From Dorea phocaeensis (GTDB lineage: Bacteria > Bacillota > Clostridia > Lachnospirales > Lachnospiraceae): a DNA stretch of 59,392 bases. The translations under genes and the position numbers were made by a program. Below, one piece after another: positions 43,901-53,300 of this stretch (its first letter is position 1; each line of letters starts with the position of its first letter). The notes under the pieces are model-generated. The model made no database searches, was not told where the DNA came from, and was given only the letters and a program-made list of their open reading frames with translations. The stretch spans positions 60,645 to 120,036 of the forward strand of contig NZ_OEPZ01000006.1 in the NCBI RefSeq assembly GCF_900240315.1. The letters run 5' to 3'.

Positions 43901-45223
43901 TTTTAATTTCTCTTTGGTCTCTCCGCTGCTGCTTAAATAAGCCTGGGATGTTGCGGACATATAGTGTCCAAATGCATGACCACGGAAGTTATTATCCGTT
44001 CCTCTCTCCCAGCCGCCGTAACCGGATTCTGTAGTTGGTTCCAAGCCAGCAAGCTTGTACCACTGGTATAAGAACTTTTCAGAATCTAAGCTCAGCAAGT
44101 ATTCGCTCTCTTTTTCTGCCGCGTTGGCAAGCCAGTCATCCTGAAGAACCACGCTTCCCATAATACTGTCCGGCTCTGCTTTTACTTCCTTCTTCGCAAT
44201 GACGGTAACCTTGAATTCTTTGGTCACCTCTTTGCCGCCTGCGTAGGAAGCCGATGCGGTCAGCGTCACCGTTACGTTCTCTTCGCCGATCTCCGGGCGC
44301 GTCACCTTACCGTCTGCACTGATCACGTCTTCATTGCTGGACTTCCATGTGATATCGGAGCCGCTGGAGCCCTTAGTTGGAAGCATCATGTTATTCTGAA
44401 CCTCTGACGGGATATTCAAAGCGTCAAGGTCTGCCTGTGCTACCCCCTCTTTGTCGAAGGTCTGTCCGGCATCTTCATAGAGTCCGATGACTTCTTCCTG
44501 TGTTGCCACATCATTATAAATCTGATATTCATCAATCACTGCGTTCAGATATCCCGCATTATACTTCGGACCATTGTAACCAATGGATTTCTCCATAGAT
44601 GGATCTGAGCCAAGTACTCCGGTAGCCGTCTCACTCATTCCGTAGGTAATCGACGTCTTACATTTTGTTCCATTTCTATAGAAACAAATTTCTTTCGTCT
44701 CCTTATCGTAAGTAACTACTACATGAGTCCATTCTCCCGTTGGGAAGAATGCTGCACGATTTCCGTCTACACTTACCCGATACGGCTGTCCGTTCGTTGC
44801 TGCCGGTCCTACAGATAAGGTCAGTGGACGATTTCCATTCTCCATAGAAAGGTACCAGCCATCTGTATACCATTCATTCTTGTTCCAGGAGATCAATTGC
44901 TCCCCGTTTCCCATATCCTGATTAGGTTTCAGCCAAAATGACAGTGTCAAATTCTCTGGCTGAAGATCAGCTTCCGTTCCCAGCTTGACATAGCTTTTCC
45001 CATCCAGAGAAAGCCCTTGCCCTTTGACTCCTTCTGCATAGTTCTCCGCACCTCTTCCCATCACGACTGCATGAGAGCCGGCCGGATCACTTAAGCTGCC
45101 GTCAAAACTTAAGTCCAGCACCTGACCTGTCAATCCCCCTTCCGCTTCTACAGTCAGCGGAGAAAGGGGAGTCACCAGCATTGCCGCAGACAGCAGCATT
45201 GCCATGCTTTTTCCTCTTTTCAT
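40979..45223 (-). CDS. Cell-wall GH127-family enzyme with DUF6805-like and cadherin-like domains
   Basis: A 1414-aa surface enzyme. Order: signal peptide (1-28), LamG (about 35-255), atrophied Ig domain (about 265-345), GH127 catalytic domain (about 353-1000) with TTCETCNTYNML (about 689) and FWCCTGTGMEN (Cys pair, about 757), a C-terminal beta-sandwich like that following many DUF1680 enzymes (about 1030-1150), a cadherin-like beta domain (about 1155-1255), one FIVAR module, GNKPGGD repeats and VKTGD plus helix and RKRRA tail. It is only moderately like the other GH127 enzyme and differs in all accessory domains, suggesting different linkage or substrate. First gene of its unit. Confidence 0.87.
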   Translation of the reverse strand: MKRGKSMAMLLSAAMLVTPLSPLTVEAEGGLTGQVLDLSFDGSLSDPAGSHAVVMGRGAENYAEGVKGQGLSLDGKSYVKLGTEADLQPENLTLSFWLKPNQDMGNGEQLISWNKNEWYTDGWYLSMENGNRPLTLSVGPAATNGQPYRVSVDGNRAAFFPTGEWTHVVVTYDKETKEICFYRNGTKCKTSITYGMSETATGVLGSDPSMEKSIGYNGPKYNAGYLNAVIDEYQIYNDVATQEEVIGLYEDAGQTFDKEGVAQADLDALNIPSEVQNNMMLPTKGSSGSDITWKSSNEDVISADGKVTRPEIGEENVTVTLTASASYAGGKEVTKEFKVTVIAKKEVKAEPDSIMGSVVLQDDWLANAAEKESEYLLSLDSEKFLYQWYKLAGLEPTTESGYGGWERGTDNNFRGHAFGHYMSATSQAYLSSSGETKEKLKAEITEAVNGLAACQSAYGAAHPESAGYVSPFPEEWLQRVDGVPLAGTKIQSGDNLIVPYYNLHKMVAGLLDVTKNVDDPAIKSTALSVAEGFGEYLYNRFSMLTDKNQMLRTEYGGMNEALYELYNLTGNDHFKTAAEYFDETALFEQLAANQDVLNGKHANTTVPKLTGAVKRYTVLTENEEYYNALSRGEKDSLNMYLEAAKNFWDITIDHHTYVTGGNSQSEHFHEADKIGYDATKSEYDASTTCETCNTYNMLKLSKALYHVTGDKKYMDYFERTYTNAILPSQNPETGTTMYFQPMAPGYNKVFNRPFDEFWCCTGTGMENFSKLGDNIYQLNEDGVSVHMFWASELNRDGIHIKQIANMPNEDTVTFEVKEAKAGTVLRLRKPDWLAGEAVIKVNDKKADLQEENGYFKVTVKSGDKVTYQMPMQMVAYPMPDKPNLIAFKYGPIVLSAKLTTNNIEASNPNGILVRVGTFDPKAQTVITTQNMSPDEWLTNLNENMVRMEDGENGEIQFALKNVDSESETLVYSPHYMRYKERYGIYMYMEEPDSQASQDRILANKQVIRDQEMSIDYLDSFDANNSEAAKNQQGENTQVGSHLGKTYRDGKTNGWFSYDMKIDPNAEHNYLNCVFFSGDRGRKFDIMVDGTVLDGPYDYSDAPSANEFYTHTVEIPKEIIDNAKGGKVTVRFQSRPEYNSFVGGLFGIRTSTSAEYDTDASLKALSFDTGKLTEGFASEKTEYVLEVPMDTESVNMLATPKMESGLVYVGGILIDDKHPRKIGLTGDETVVSITTKAQDHVTAKDYQVTIRKVEEAVPEVDKTPLMNKIEEAMAIQAEGYTQESYQALQDAIKAAQDAMNTVETKQDVEDAVKALQKAIDGLEKEPENPGGGDDGNKPGGDDGNKPGGDGNKPGGDSGNTGNTGKPGAGNTGSTDKNSANQAGKVKTGDEADPGIMLFLLGSAGALALVIRKRRA

Positions 45224-45244
45224 AACTTCTCCTTACCGGTATTA

Positions 45245-45266
45245 TTGGTAACGTCTAGTAGACCAA
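45245..45266. promoter_or_regulatory. Palindromic operator-like site before the GH127 unit
   Basis: TTGGT (45245-45249) and ACCAA (45262-45266) flank an inner 11-bp palindrome GTCTA-G-TAGAC (45253-45263). It begins at the base after the predicted -10 element, covering the transcript start, as expected for a repressor operator. Confidence 0.5.
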
Positions 45267-45295
45267 TTTATACCATTCTATGCTTTTCTATTACA
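45267..45295 (-). promoter_or_regulatory. Putative promoter of the GH127 unit
   Basis: TGTAAT at 45295-45290, 17-base spacer, TATAAA at 45272-45267. The -35 is weak, so regulation by an activator, or by the palindrome just downstream, is likely. Confidence 0.5.
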
Positions 45296-45337
45296 CAGGA
45301 TATTCTTTTTTTATCCACTCGTAAATACAATAATTCT

Positions 45338-45375
45338 AGAAAAAGGTGAGAAAATTTTCACTTTTTCCTCACCTT
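45338..45375 (-). terminator. Terminator after the GH43/LamG unit
   Basis: AAGGTGAG (minus, 45375-45368) pairs with CTCACCTT (45350-45343) with a T-run following at 45342-45338. It separates the GH43/LamG unit from the GH127 unit. Confidence 0.8.
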
Positions 45376-45415
45376 CTTCAAAAAATACATTTTTTTATGA
45401 TATTTGTTAGATTTT

Positions 45416-48349
45416 TTATCTGTTAGATTTCCGTTTTCTAACAGTCACGGTACATCCAGCTAAAGATGCGCCGATTAAGACTGTCCACAGCATCCAGTTT
45501 GCACTGTCTCCGGTCTTCACAGTTCCTGCCTGTGTTCCAGGTTTGCCTGCTGTACTTCCTGGCTTATTGCTGCCTGCGTTACCAGTATTTCCGGTATTTC
45601 CAGTATTGCCATCACCAGTTCCTGGTTTGTTGTCTCCGCTTCCTGGTTTGCCAGTTGCCGGAATTACCTGAACATCTTTCTTCGCAGTACAGTTCTTACA
45701 GTGGATGGACTTGCTTCCATCTTCCGTCTCGGTTGCTTCTTTGTCGATGGTGTAATCATCTTCCCACTCATGCTCTGCCATTGGAAGTACGGTCTCTTCT
45801 TCACTGATTTCAAGGGTTCCTTCTGCATCACTGAAGTATTTTCCACAGTCTGCACAGTACCAGTATTCAATATTTCCTTCAGAAGTACAGGTTGGCTCTA
45901 CGCCGTCTGTCTTCTTCAAGTCATGCACATGTGCCGGAGGTGCGTCTTTTGTTACTTCCACTGCAGTAGAATATTCCATTGCGAATCCGCCGTATACCGG
46001 TACGTCTTCATTTGCAGTTACGGTTGCAGTTACCACTGCTTTTCCTTCTCCTACTGCCGTAAGGCTACCGTCTGCGTAAGTCACAACCTTGTCATCTTCG
46101 CTTTCGTAGGTTACGGTTACCAGAGCCTGAACTGCTTCTGGAAGAACGAAGAGTTCCTGTGTCTCTCCTTCTTTTAAGCTTACCTTCGCTGCCGGTTCTG
46201 CAATCAGATCAAACGGATTGTCAACATGATCGTAAGACATCTCTTCCATCGCACGTTTCAGATTCTCATATGCTGCTGCGATTCCTTCATAAGTCGGATT
46301 CTTCACTGCTTCTTCTGCTGCCGCAATGGATTCATTTAATCTCTGCTTTGATACTTCGGAAAGTCCGGTCTGATCCATTTCTTTTGCTTTTTTGATCAGA
46401 TCATTAAGCTCTGTTACATCAAGCGCTTTTACCGTTACCGTGAAGGATGCTTCTCCGGTAAGAACTCCGCCTGCAACTTTTGCAGTTACAGCTACTTCTG
46501 TATCCTTTGCCGGAACGGAAATGGTTCCGTCTGCCGCAACCACATCTTCGTTGCTGCTGCTCCAGTCAAGCTTGATGCCTTCCACAGCTGTTGGAAGCGC
46601 CAGGTTGTAGTAGATCTCATCTGCGCTCTTGTTCTGTCCCAGAATATCCTTAACCGTCAATTCACGCTTCAAAGTTTCCTGTGCCTTCTTGCTGAATTCT
46701 TCTGCTGCCTGATTCTGTACTTCCTCTTCTGTCATTGCAACGCTGTAGATCTTCACGTCATCCATCAGACCTTCATACTCTGCGTCCCAGTTGTTAACAC
46801 CCAGGTAGATATCCTGATTTACTCCGGATAATGGATTATTGCTGTCTGCGGTTCCCAGACAAATTCCATCCAGGTATACACTGACCTTTCCGCTCGTTCC
46901 TGTCATGGTGATCTGGTGCCACTCTTTTCTTCCAATCTCTGGATTGAAGAGAGTCGTATGTGTACCATAGATGCCGCCCTTTGCCCAGACCTTGCACTTA
47001 TCAGACTCATAAGCGCGTCCGGAGATGGATATCCAATTTTCTGGATTATGGTGTCCAAGGAACATTACGACTTGATTTTCTACCAAGCCTGCATCTGCTT
47101 TTACCCATGCGGAAACGGTATAATCATTTCCAAGGTTTTCCTGGTTAAGCTTCAATCCATACTTTCCAAGCTGAACAGCTTTCCCTGTACGGCCTTCTTT
47201 ATAGACAACTTCTCCAGTATAGTTTTTCAGTCCAGTTACGATTGCAGAAGCTTCTTTTGCGCCTGCCACACCGTTTGTCAGATTTTCTTCAAAATCAAAG
47301 GATGCTTTCAGCTGACTGTTTAAGTTATCTTCTACATGAACCTTCGTCTCTGCTGTCTTTTTCACCTTACCAAGGGTTACTGTCGTTGTGATCGTCGTAT
47401 CTCCTGCTTTTTTCGCGGTTACGACGCCATTTTCATCGACCTCAGCTACTTCTTTATCTTTACTTTCGTAGGTGGCTTTCGCTCCTGCTTCCACTGCTAC
47501 CGCCGGGATATTCACCGTAATCTGCTCGATTCTTCCCTTCAGGGTATTGATGGACTCTGTTGCGGTGATGCCTTCCTGATCGAAAATGTCTTCTGCTGTG
47601 ATCTCCGGGTTATAAAGCTGCAGTACTTCTGAGTCTGTCAGCTTCCGATTGTAGACCTTAACATCGTCTACCAAGCCTTTAAATTCCGTATCCCAGTTAT
47701 TAACACCAAGGTAAATGTCCTGATTATCTCCGGTCAGCGGTGCGATACTTCCGCCAGATCCAACTGCCTTTCCATCCAAATAAGCAGTTACTCCGGCGTT
47801 AGATCCTGTCACTGTCAGACAGTGCCAGTTCGCATCAATATCAAAGTTACCGAATCCTGCCCATCCAAAGCTCTGGTTGTTGCCGCTTCCATTGGTCCAG
47901 AACTTGCAGGTTGCACTTCCTGCCGTCTCCGGTCCTGCCACTGCAAGCCACTTCTCCGGGCTGTGATATCCCAAGAACAGAACTGCTTCATTCTTATCGA
48001 ATACACCGTCTGGCTTCAGCCACATGGATACGGTAAAGTTATCGCCAAGATTTTTCTGGTTTAATTGTAATCCATACTCGCCCAGACGAACCGCCTGCCC
48101 TTTGTCCTTGTCTCCAGCTTCAAATACCGGCTGACCGCTGTAATCTTTCAATCCTGTTACAACAGCCTTAGCCTGTCCCTGTCCATCGACGCCGTTTGCA
48201 AGCTGACCGTCGTTAAAGTCATAAGATGCAACCAGCCCTTCTGTAAGGGATTTCCCTTCCGCCTTTACGGACGCCTGACCAGGAACGATAATAGAGGACA
48301 TAACCAGCGCGCCTGCAAGACAGGCTGCCATGAGTTTCTTTTTCTTCAT
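45416..48349 (-). CDS. Cell-wall protein with two LamG domains and no visible catalytic domain
   Basis: A 977-aa surface protein. Order: signal peptide (1-31), LamG 1 (about 35-245), Big_2 domain (about 255-345), LamG 2 (about 350-555), atrophied Ig domain (about 565-650), helical FIVAR-like module (about 655-715), Ig-like domain (about 725-815), a CxxC/CxxC region (YWYCADCGKYF ... IHCKNCTAKKD, about 820-905), GNTGNTG/GKPG linker and VKTGD, membrane helix and basic tail. The two LamG domains are near-duplicates (both end YLGVNNWD). No glycosidase domain is visible, so it may bind arabinan or tether substrate. Third gene of the GH43 unit. Confidence 0.8.
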   Translation of the reverse strand: MKKKKLMAACLAGALVMSSIIVPGQASVKAEGKSLTEGLVASYDFNDGQLANGVDGQGQAKAVVTGLKDYSGQPVFEAGDKDKGQAVRLGEYGLQLNQKNLGDNFTVSMWLKPDGVFDKNEAVLFLGYHSPEKWLAVAGPETAGSATCKFWTNGSGNNQSFGWAGFGNFDIDANWHCLTVTGSNAGVTAYLDGKAVGSGGSIAPLTGDNQDIYLGVNNWDTEFKGLVDDVKVYNRKLTDSEVLQLYNPEITAEDIFDQEGITATESINTLKGRIEQITVNIPAVAVEAGAKATYESKDKEVAEVDENGVVTAKKAGDTTITTTVTLGKVKKTAETKVHVEDNLNSQLKASFDFEENLTNGVAGAKEASAIVTGLKNYTGEVVYKEGRTGKAVQLGKYGLKLNQENLGNDYTVSAWVKADAGLVENQVVMFLGHHNPENWISISGRAYESDKCKVWAKGGIYGTHTTLFNPEIGRKEWHQITMTGTSGKVSVYLDGICLGTADSNNPLSGVNQDIYLGVNNWDAEYEGLMDDVKIYSVAMTEEEVQNQAAEEFSKKAQETLKRELTVKDILGQNKSADEIYYNLALPTAVEGIKLDWSSSNEDVVAADGTISVPAKDTEVAVTAKVAGGVLTGEASFTVTVKALDVTELNDLIKKAKEMDQTGLSEVSKQRLNESIAAAEEAVKNPTYEGIAAAYENLKRAMEEMSYDHVDNPFDLIAEPAAKVSLKEGETQELFVLPEAVQALVTVTYESEDDKVVTYADGSLTAVGEGKAVVTATVTANEDVPVYGGFAMEYSTAVEVTKDAPPAHVHDLKKTDGVEPTCTSEGNIEYWYCADCGKYFSDAEGTLEISEEETVLPMAEHEWEDDYTIDKEATETEDGSKSIHCKNCTAKKDVQVIPATGKPGSGDNKPGTGDGNTGNTGNTGNAGSNKPGSTAGKPGTQAGTVKTGDSANWMLWTVLIGASLAGCTVTVRKRKSNR

Positions 48350-48377
48350 CTCTTCCTTCTCCTTTCCCTTTGTCCGC

Positions 48378-50300
48378 TTAACGGTAGTTTTCTTCTACAA
48401 CGGTGATCTTCACATTCTTGGTATACTCCGTGCCGTCATAATGATAAGTAACCTCTAATGTCTTCTCACCAGGTTTCTTCATATCAAGATCCGCTGCATT
48501 GGTCTCGTAATCTTTCACTGCTTCCGTCTTTCCATTTGGAAGAGTTACAATGACACGCATATCGTCAGTATTCAGTTTCTCTCCGACCGTATAGAATCTT
48601 GTGGTCTTTAATACTTCTGCATTCTGAGCTGCCTGTGCCTCATCGTTCTTCGCCTCTGTTGATACGAAGAAGGTTGCCTCTTCTTTTTCTGTATCTTTAG
48701 AAACGAAAAGTTTTCCTTCTCTGCTTACCAGATAATATCCCGGATAAACTACACTTTCAAAGGTCACGCCGTATCCTGCCAGTCCTTCTACTGTCTTAAA
48801 TGTCATGCGGTTTGCTTCATCCTCCGTTCCGCCTGCATCCTGTGCAAGTACAACCGGAGCTGTTCCGTTATCATCAAGCGCTACTTTCAGATACATACCC
48901 GGCTTGTAGTTAGACTCGATCGACACATACTCTGCCTTATTCTTGTCTGCTTTACCTGGAACGATCTCCCATTCTCTCTCTTCGCTTCCTGCATAGAAGT
49001 CAGCAATGACTTCCTTGCTTCCGCCAATGGAGCCAAAGCTTCCCGGATTCCAGTCGGTCATCGGATACTGCTTGTCATCTGTCGTATTCTCAAATGTCTC
49101 GCTTGCGATATAGTTTCCATTCCAGTCTGTGATCTTGCTGATAGTTCCAGTAAGTCCTATTGCCGTCTTCTTGATCGGATCAATGCTTCCGTCTGCATTG
49201 ATATCGAACTTCTCCACACAAGCAACTCTTCGGAAACCGCTTCCGTGCGGCATACTTCCGTCATGGTAAACGAAATATGGCTGACCCTTAAAGTTAAATA
49301 CTGCCATATGGTTCGTGTTTGCCGTTGCGGAGGGTTCCATGATGACGCCGCCAAAGTCCCAATCATTACTCATAATGTCATCGGTGGTAGCATATGCCAT
49401 CTGCTCTCTCCAGTCACAGGCAAAGAACATGTAATATGGTCCAAAATAATTGCCGTTCTCATCCTGCTGACGATAGTAATAAGGAGCCTCTGTAAAAGAA
49501 TGTCCCTCGAATTTATCTTTATCGCTGAAGATCTCTTTGCCGTTCATCTTTCCGACAACAATGTCATGGCCTTTTCCATAACCAACGGAAAGATTATCTT
49601 TATTACCATCCTGATCCTTGATGGAAATCATATCTTCATTTAACTCACATACGAAGAAACGGTTGTTTCCCCATCCAAGGTAACGATGTTCTTCACCGTT
49701 CTCATCTGTCTCAATCCATACCGTTGGATCAATGTCTTCCCATGAATGCGGTCCGTTTGGTGTCTGGGTATCGCTGACAAGCGGTTTTCCAATGTCTTTA
49801 AATGGACCCGTTGCCTTGTCAGAAACTGCTACACCAATGGATTTTCCAGGTCTTCCTGCCTCTTCACAGCAATAATAGAAATAATATTTTCCGTTGCTTC
49901 CTTTGGTAACCTGTGCTGCCCATGCAGATACATCATCCTGTGCCCAGGTGATGTTGGATCTATCTGCTTTTAAAATCATACTCTCATACTTCCAGGTCTT
50001 CATATCCTTGGAAGAATAACATCTCCAATCCGGCATATTGTAATATTCTCCCGTGGAAGTATCATGGCCTACATAGCAGTATACGGTGTCCCCGTCCACC
50101 AAAATGGACGGGTCACCACCGTATAAAATGTTTCCATCTGCATCAAAGCCAAGCATCGGGTTACCAGAATTACTCTTATTCAATTCCTTCACCACAGGCG
50201 CGGCAGCTTCCGCTGCCTGTGCCTTCATCAGTGCAGGTTCTGCTAACAAAGCCACGCCTGTAAGCATAGCCAGTGCTCCTGCAATTGCTTTTCTTTTCAT
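48378..50300 (-). CDS. Secreted GH43 arabinofuranosidase/arabinanase with AbfB domain
   Basis: A 640-aa secreted enzyme. Order: signal peptide (1-29, AQAAE), GH43 five-bladed propeller (about 45-400), an AbfB (CBM42-like) arabinose-binding beta-trefoil (about 440-550, with VTFESVVYPGYYLVS) and a Big_3 domain (about 565-640). Catalytic residues of GH43 are placed at Asp in YGGDPSI (base), Asp in WEDIDPT (pKa modulator) and Glu in FTEAPYYY (acid). No sorting signal, so unlike its neighbours it should be released or held by its domains. Three-base gap from the upstream giant gene shows tight coupling. Expected to cut alpha-L-arabinofuranosyl linkages. Confidence 0.88.
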   Translation of the reverse strand: MKRKAIAGALAMLTGVALLAEPALMKAQAAEAAAPVVKELNKSNSGNPMLGFDADGNILYGGDPSILVDGDTVYCYVGHDTSTGEYYNMPDWRCYSSKDMKTWKYESMILKADRSNITWAQDDVSAWAAQVTKGSNGKYYFYYCCEEAGRPGKSIGVAVSDKATGPFKDIGKPLVSDTQTPNGPHSWEDIDPTVWIETDENGEEHRYLGWGNNRFFVCELNEDMISIKDQDGNKDNLSVGYGKGHDIVVGKMNGKEIFSDKDKFEGHSFTEAPYYYRQQDENGNYFGPYYMFFACDWREQMAYATTDDIMSNDWDFGGVIMEPSATANTNHMAVFNFKGQPYFVYHDGSMPHGSGFRRVACVEKFDINADGSIDPIKKTAIGLTGTISKITDWNGNYIASETFENTTDDKQYPMTDWNPGSFGSIGGSKEVIADFYAGSEEREWEIVPGKADKNKAEYVSIESNYKPGMYLKVALDDNGTAPVVLAQDAGGTEDEANRMTFKTVEGLAGYGVTFESVVYPGYYLVSREGKLFVSKDTEKEEATFFVSTEAKNDEAQAAQNAEVLKTTRFYTVGEKLNTDDMRVIVTLPNGKTEAVKDYETNAADLDMKKPGEKTLEVTYHYDGTEYTKNVKITVVEENYR

Positions 50301-50303
50301 GCA

Positions 50304-53300
50304 CTAACTCCTTTTTCTTTTCATAACCAGTACGATTGCTGCACCTGCTGCTACCAGTAATACGACTGCAACTCCGATTGGTGCAACATCTCCGGTCTTC
50401 ACTCCAGCTGGGTTCTTCGAAACGACGCCCTGACTTGCATTTCCCTGGTTTCCGTTCGGATTCTCGCCGCCTGGGTTACCGCTTGTTCCTTTTTCTTTTA
50501 CAGTTACAGTGAAGGATGCTGTCTTTCCTGCATAGGTTACGGTAATCACCTGAGCTCCAGCCTGATCCTTATTGTATCCTTCTACTGTTACTTCACTAAG
50601 GTCAACCGTTACTTCACGTCCGTCTCCGTAAACAGCTGTTACCACCATTCCAGTAAGATCAAGTTCTTCACCCTTCTGGTATTCTACCTTCGTTGGTGCT
50701 GTCACTTTGATGAAATCAAGAACGTCTGGATTGCCGCTTTCTTCTTTTACAGTAACATCGAATGTTGCTGTCTTTCCTTCGTATGTTACGGTGATCGTCT
50801 GCGGTCCAACCTGATCTTTGTTGTATCCTTCGATTGTTACATCATTAAGATCAACTACTGCCTCTTTTCCATCGCTATAAATGGCTGTTACAACCATTCC
50901 TGTCAGATCAAGCTCTTCACCCTTCTGGTATTCTACCTTCGTTGGTGCTGTTACGTTGATAGACTCTAACTTACCTTCTTCTGCTTTCTCTTTCACAGTT
51001 ACGGTAAATGTTGCTGTCTTTCCTTCGTATGTTACGGTAATTGTCTGGGTTCCAACCTGATTCTTGTCGTAGCCTTCTACCTTCACATCCTTCAGATCAA
51101 CCTCAACTTCACGGTTATCGCTGTAAACTGCCTTTACAACCATTCCAGTAAGATCAAGCTCTTCGCCTTCCTGATATTCCGTCTTAGCCGGTGGTGTTAC
51201 CTTGATAGAAGCTAAGGTAATCTCCTCCTTTGGAACCAGTGCGTTCATTGCGTCGCGAAGTGCCTGTGCTGCTGCATCTGCTTCTGCTGTTGTTGTCACA
51301 GTGTCAAGAGCTGCTTTTGCTGTATTCAGGGCTTCTTCAAATGCTGCGTAGCTTTCTTCTGTATAATCTTCTGGATTCAATGCTTCTCCGTCTGCAATTG
51401 CTTTCTCAAGCTGATACTTATCTACGTAGTCAGCATTGCCCCATTTTCTCTGAAGTGCGCTGTACTCAGATGCTGTTACCGGCATTACATAACCATGACG
51501 GAACTTGCTTCCGCTTGGGAAGGAGTATTCGCCCTCATCCAGCATTCTGAATTCACCAGACTCCAGATCTGTTGTAATCAGTGGATAGTATCCCTGTCCT
51601 CTTGCGAAGCGGTCTACCATCAGACACCACTGATCTTTTCCATCTGCTGATTTCTCATTCATCTTGAAGATGATTGGTCCTTCTACAGCGCCCTGTGCTG
51701 CCATCAGATCTGTAGACAGAGTCTGGGATGGAATTTCTGTAAATTTACCAAGAACTGCATCAGACTTATCGATCACGGTAGTTCCCTTGCTCTCATTCTT
51801 GGTATAACGGTAATATGTTCCGTTATGCTCAATCATGGTAGAGTCGATTACCTTCACGATCTTTCCGTTTGCATCTGTTCCGCCGTCACGATAAAGTTTC
51901 GGCTCTGTAAATGTACGGAAATCTCTTGTCTTACAGTAGTAAATTGCATGGTTCTCGAATTCCTGTGTTACATTTTCATTTTCATCTACTTCCAGTTTTG
52001 TTGCAGACCAGTATACTACGTACTCTCCGGTCTTCTCGTCGTAAATGAATTCTGGTGCCCATGTACATCCTGCTCCTTCCGGTGCAATCTCAGATAACCA
52101 TGGCTCGCTCCAGTTTACAAGGTCGTCAGACTCCCACACAACGATGCTGTGACTTCCGCTTCCGCCAGCGCCCCCCCAGCCAACAGCGCCTTCATTGTGG
52201 TTGTCTCCTCCTTTGTTGGTTGCAATACTTAAGTCTGTTGCGATCATATAGAACTTGTCGCCTTCCGGTGAACGTGCAATGTAGTGATCACGAAGTCCGC
52301 TCTCACCGATGTTGCTTGTCAGTACCGGATTATTCTTATTTAAGTTCTCCCAGTTCAGTCCGTCTTTACTCAGTGAGAAATAGGTCTGTTCCTGATTGAT
52401 ATTCTCTTCTGTTCCGTTGAAACGAACGAACAGATATCCTACATAATCGTCTTCTTTTACTTCCTTCGGAGCAGCTTTTACCGTCACTTCGTATGTCTTG
52501 GTGATGGATTCGCTTCCCTTCTTGGAAAATTCTGCAGTCAGAGTTACTTTTGTATCCTCTTTCTGTCTTGTTACCACTCCTGCCGGAGTCGCATCGTATC
52601 CGTTGTTATCCTTCGCTTTTGTACTAATTACTTTTTCATTGGAAGAAGTCCACTTAATAGATACACCGTTCTTCTCTGCCGGAAGGGTAATATTTCCTTT
52701 GATGCTGTCTGCATTCGGAATCACAACACTATCGGCTACCATAGCAACCGCACCCATCATTTCCTTACGTGCTGTCTCATCCTTCTCTGTGAAGTTCTTA
52801 ACTTCCTCATCTGTCATTGCCCAGTCATATACTTTTACATTATCGTAATAAGCACGGAAGTATTTGTCTGGATTTGTTGGCATAGTCTCTTCGTTATAAA
52901 GAGATTTTCCAAGGTATGCAATCAGGTTCTCACCAAGATCTGTCATGGAAATACCCGTACTATTGTTGGATGCAATCTTCTTTCCGTTGCGATAAACTTC
53001 TAAAGAATTCTGGGTTACAACAATCTTGATATTCTGCCATACCCGGCTGTTGTTCGGATATGCGCCTGACTGAATCGCCTGGCTTTCATTCTGATAAGAA
53101 GTTGTAGAGATCGCGGTCTTAACCTTATTTGGCTCTACCTTCAAGAACAAATATTTATTATTGTCCTGTCCTACGCCAAAGGTAAAGTAGTTACCAGATC
53201 TTGTTACTTCTTTTACATCCATGGAAATGGTCATACGATCTTTTCCATCGAAGAATCCCTGTGGGAATGTAAGGAACGCATTATGTCCGTTTACTTTCTT

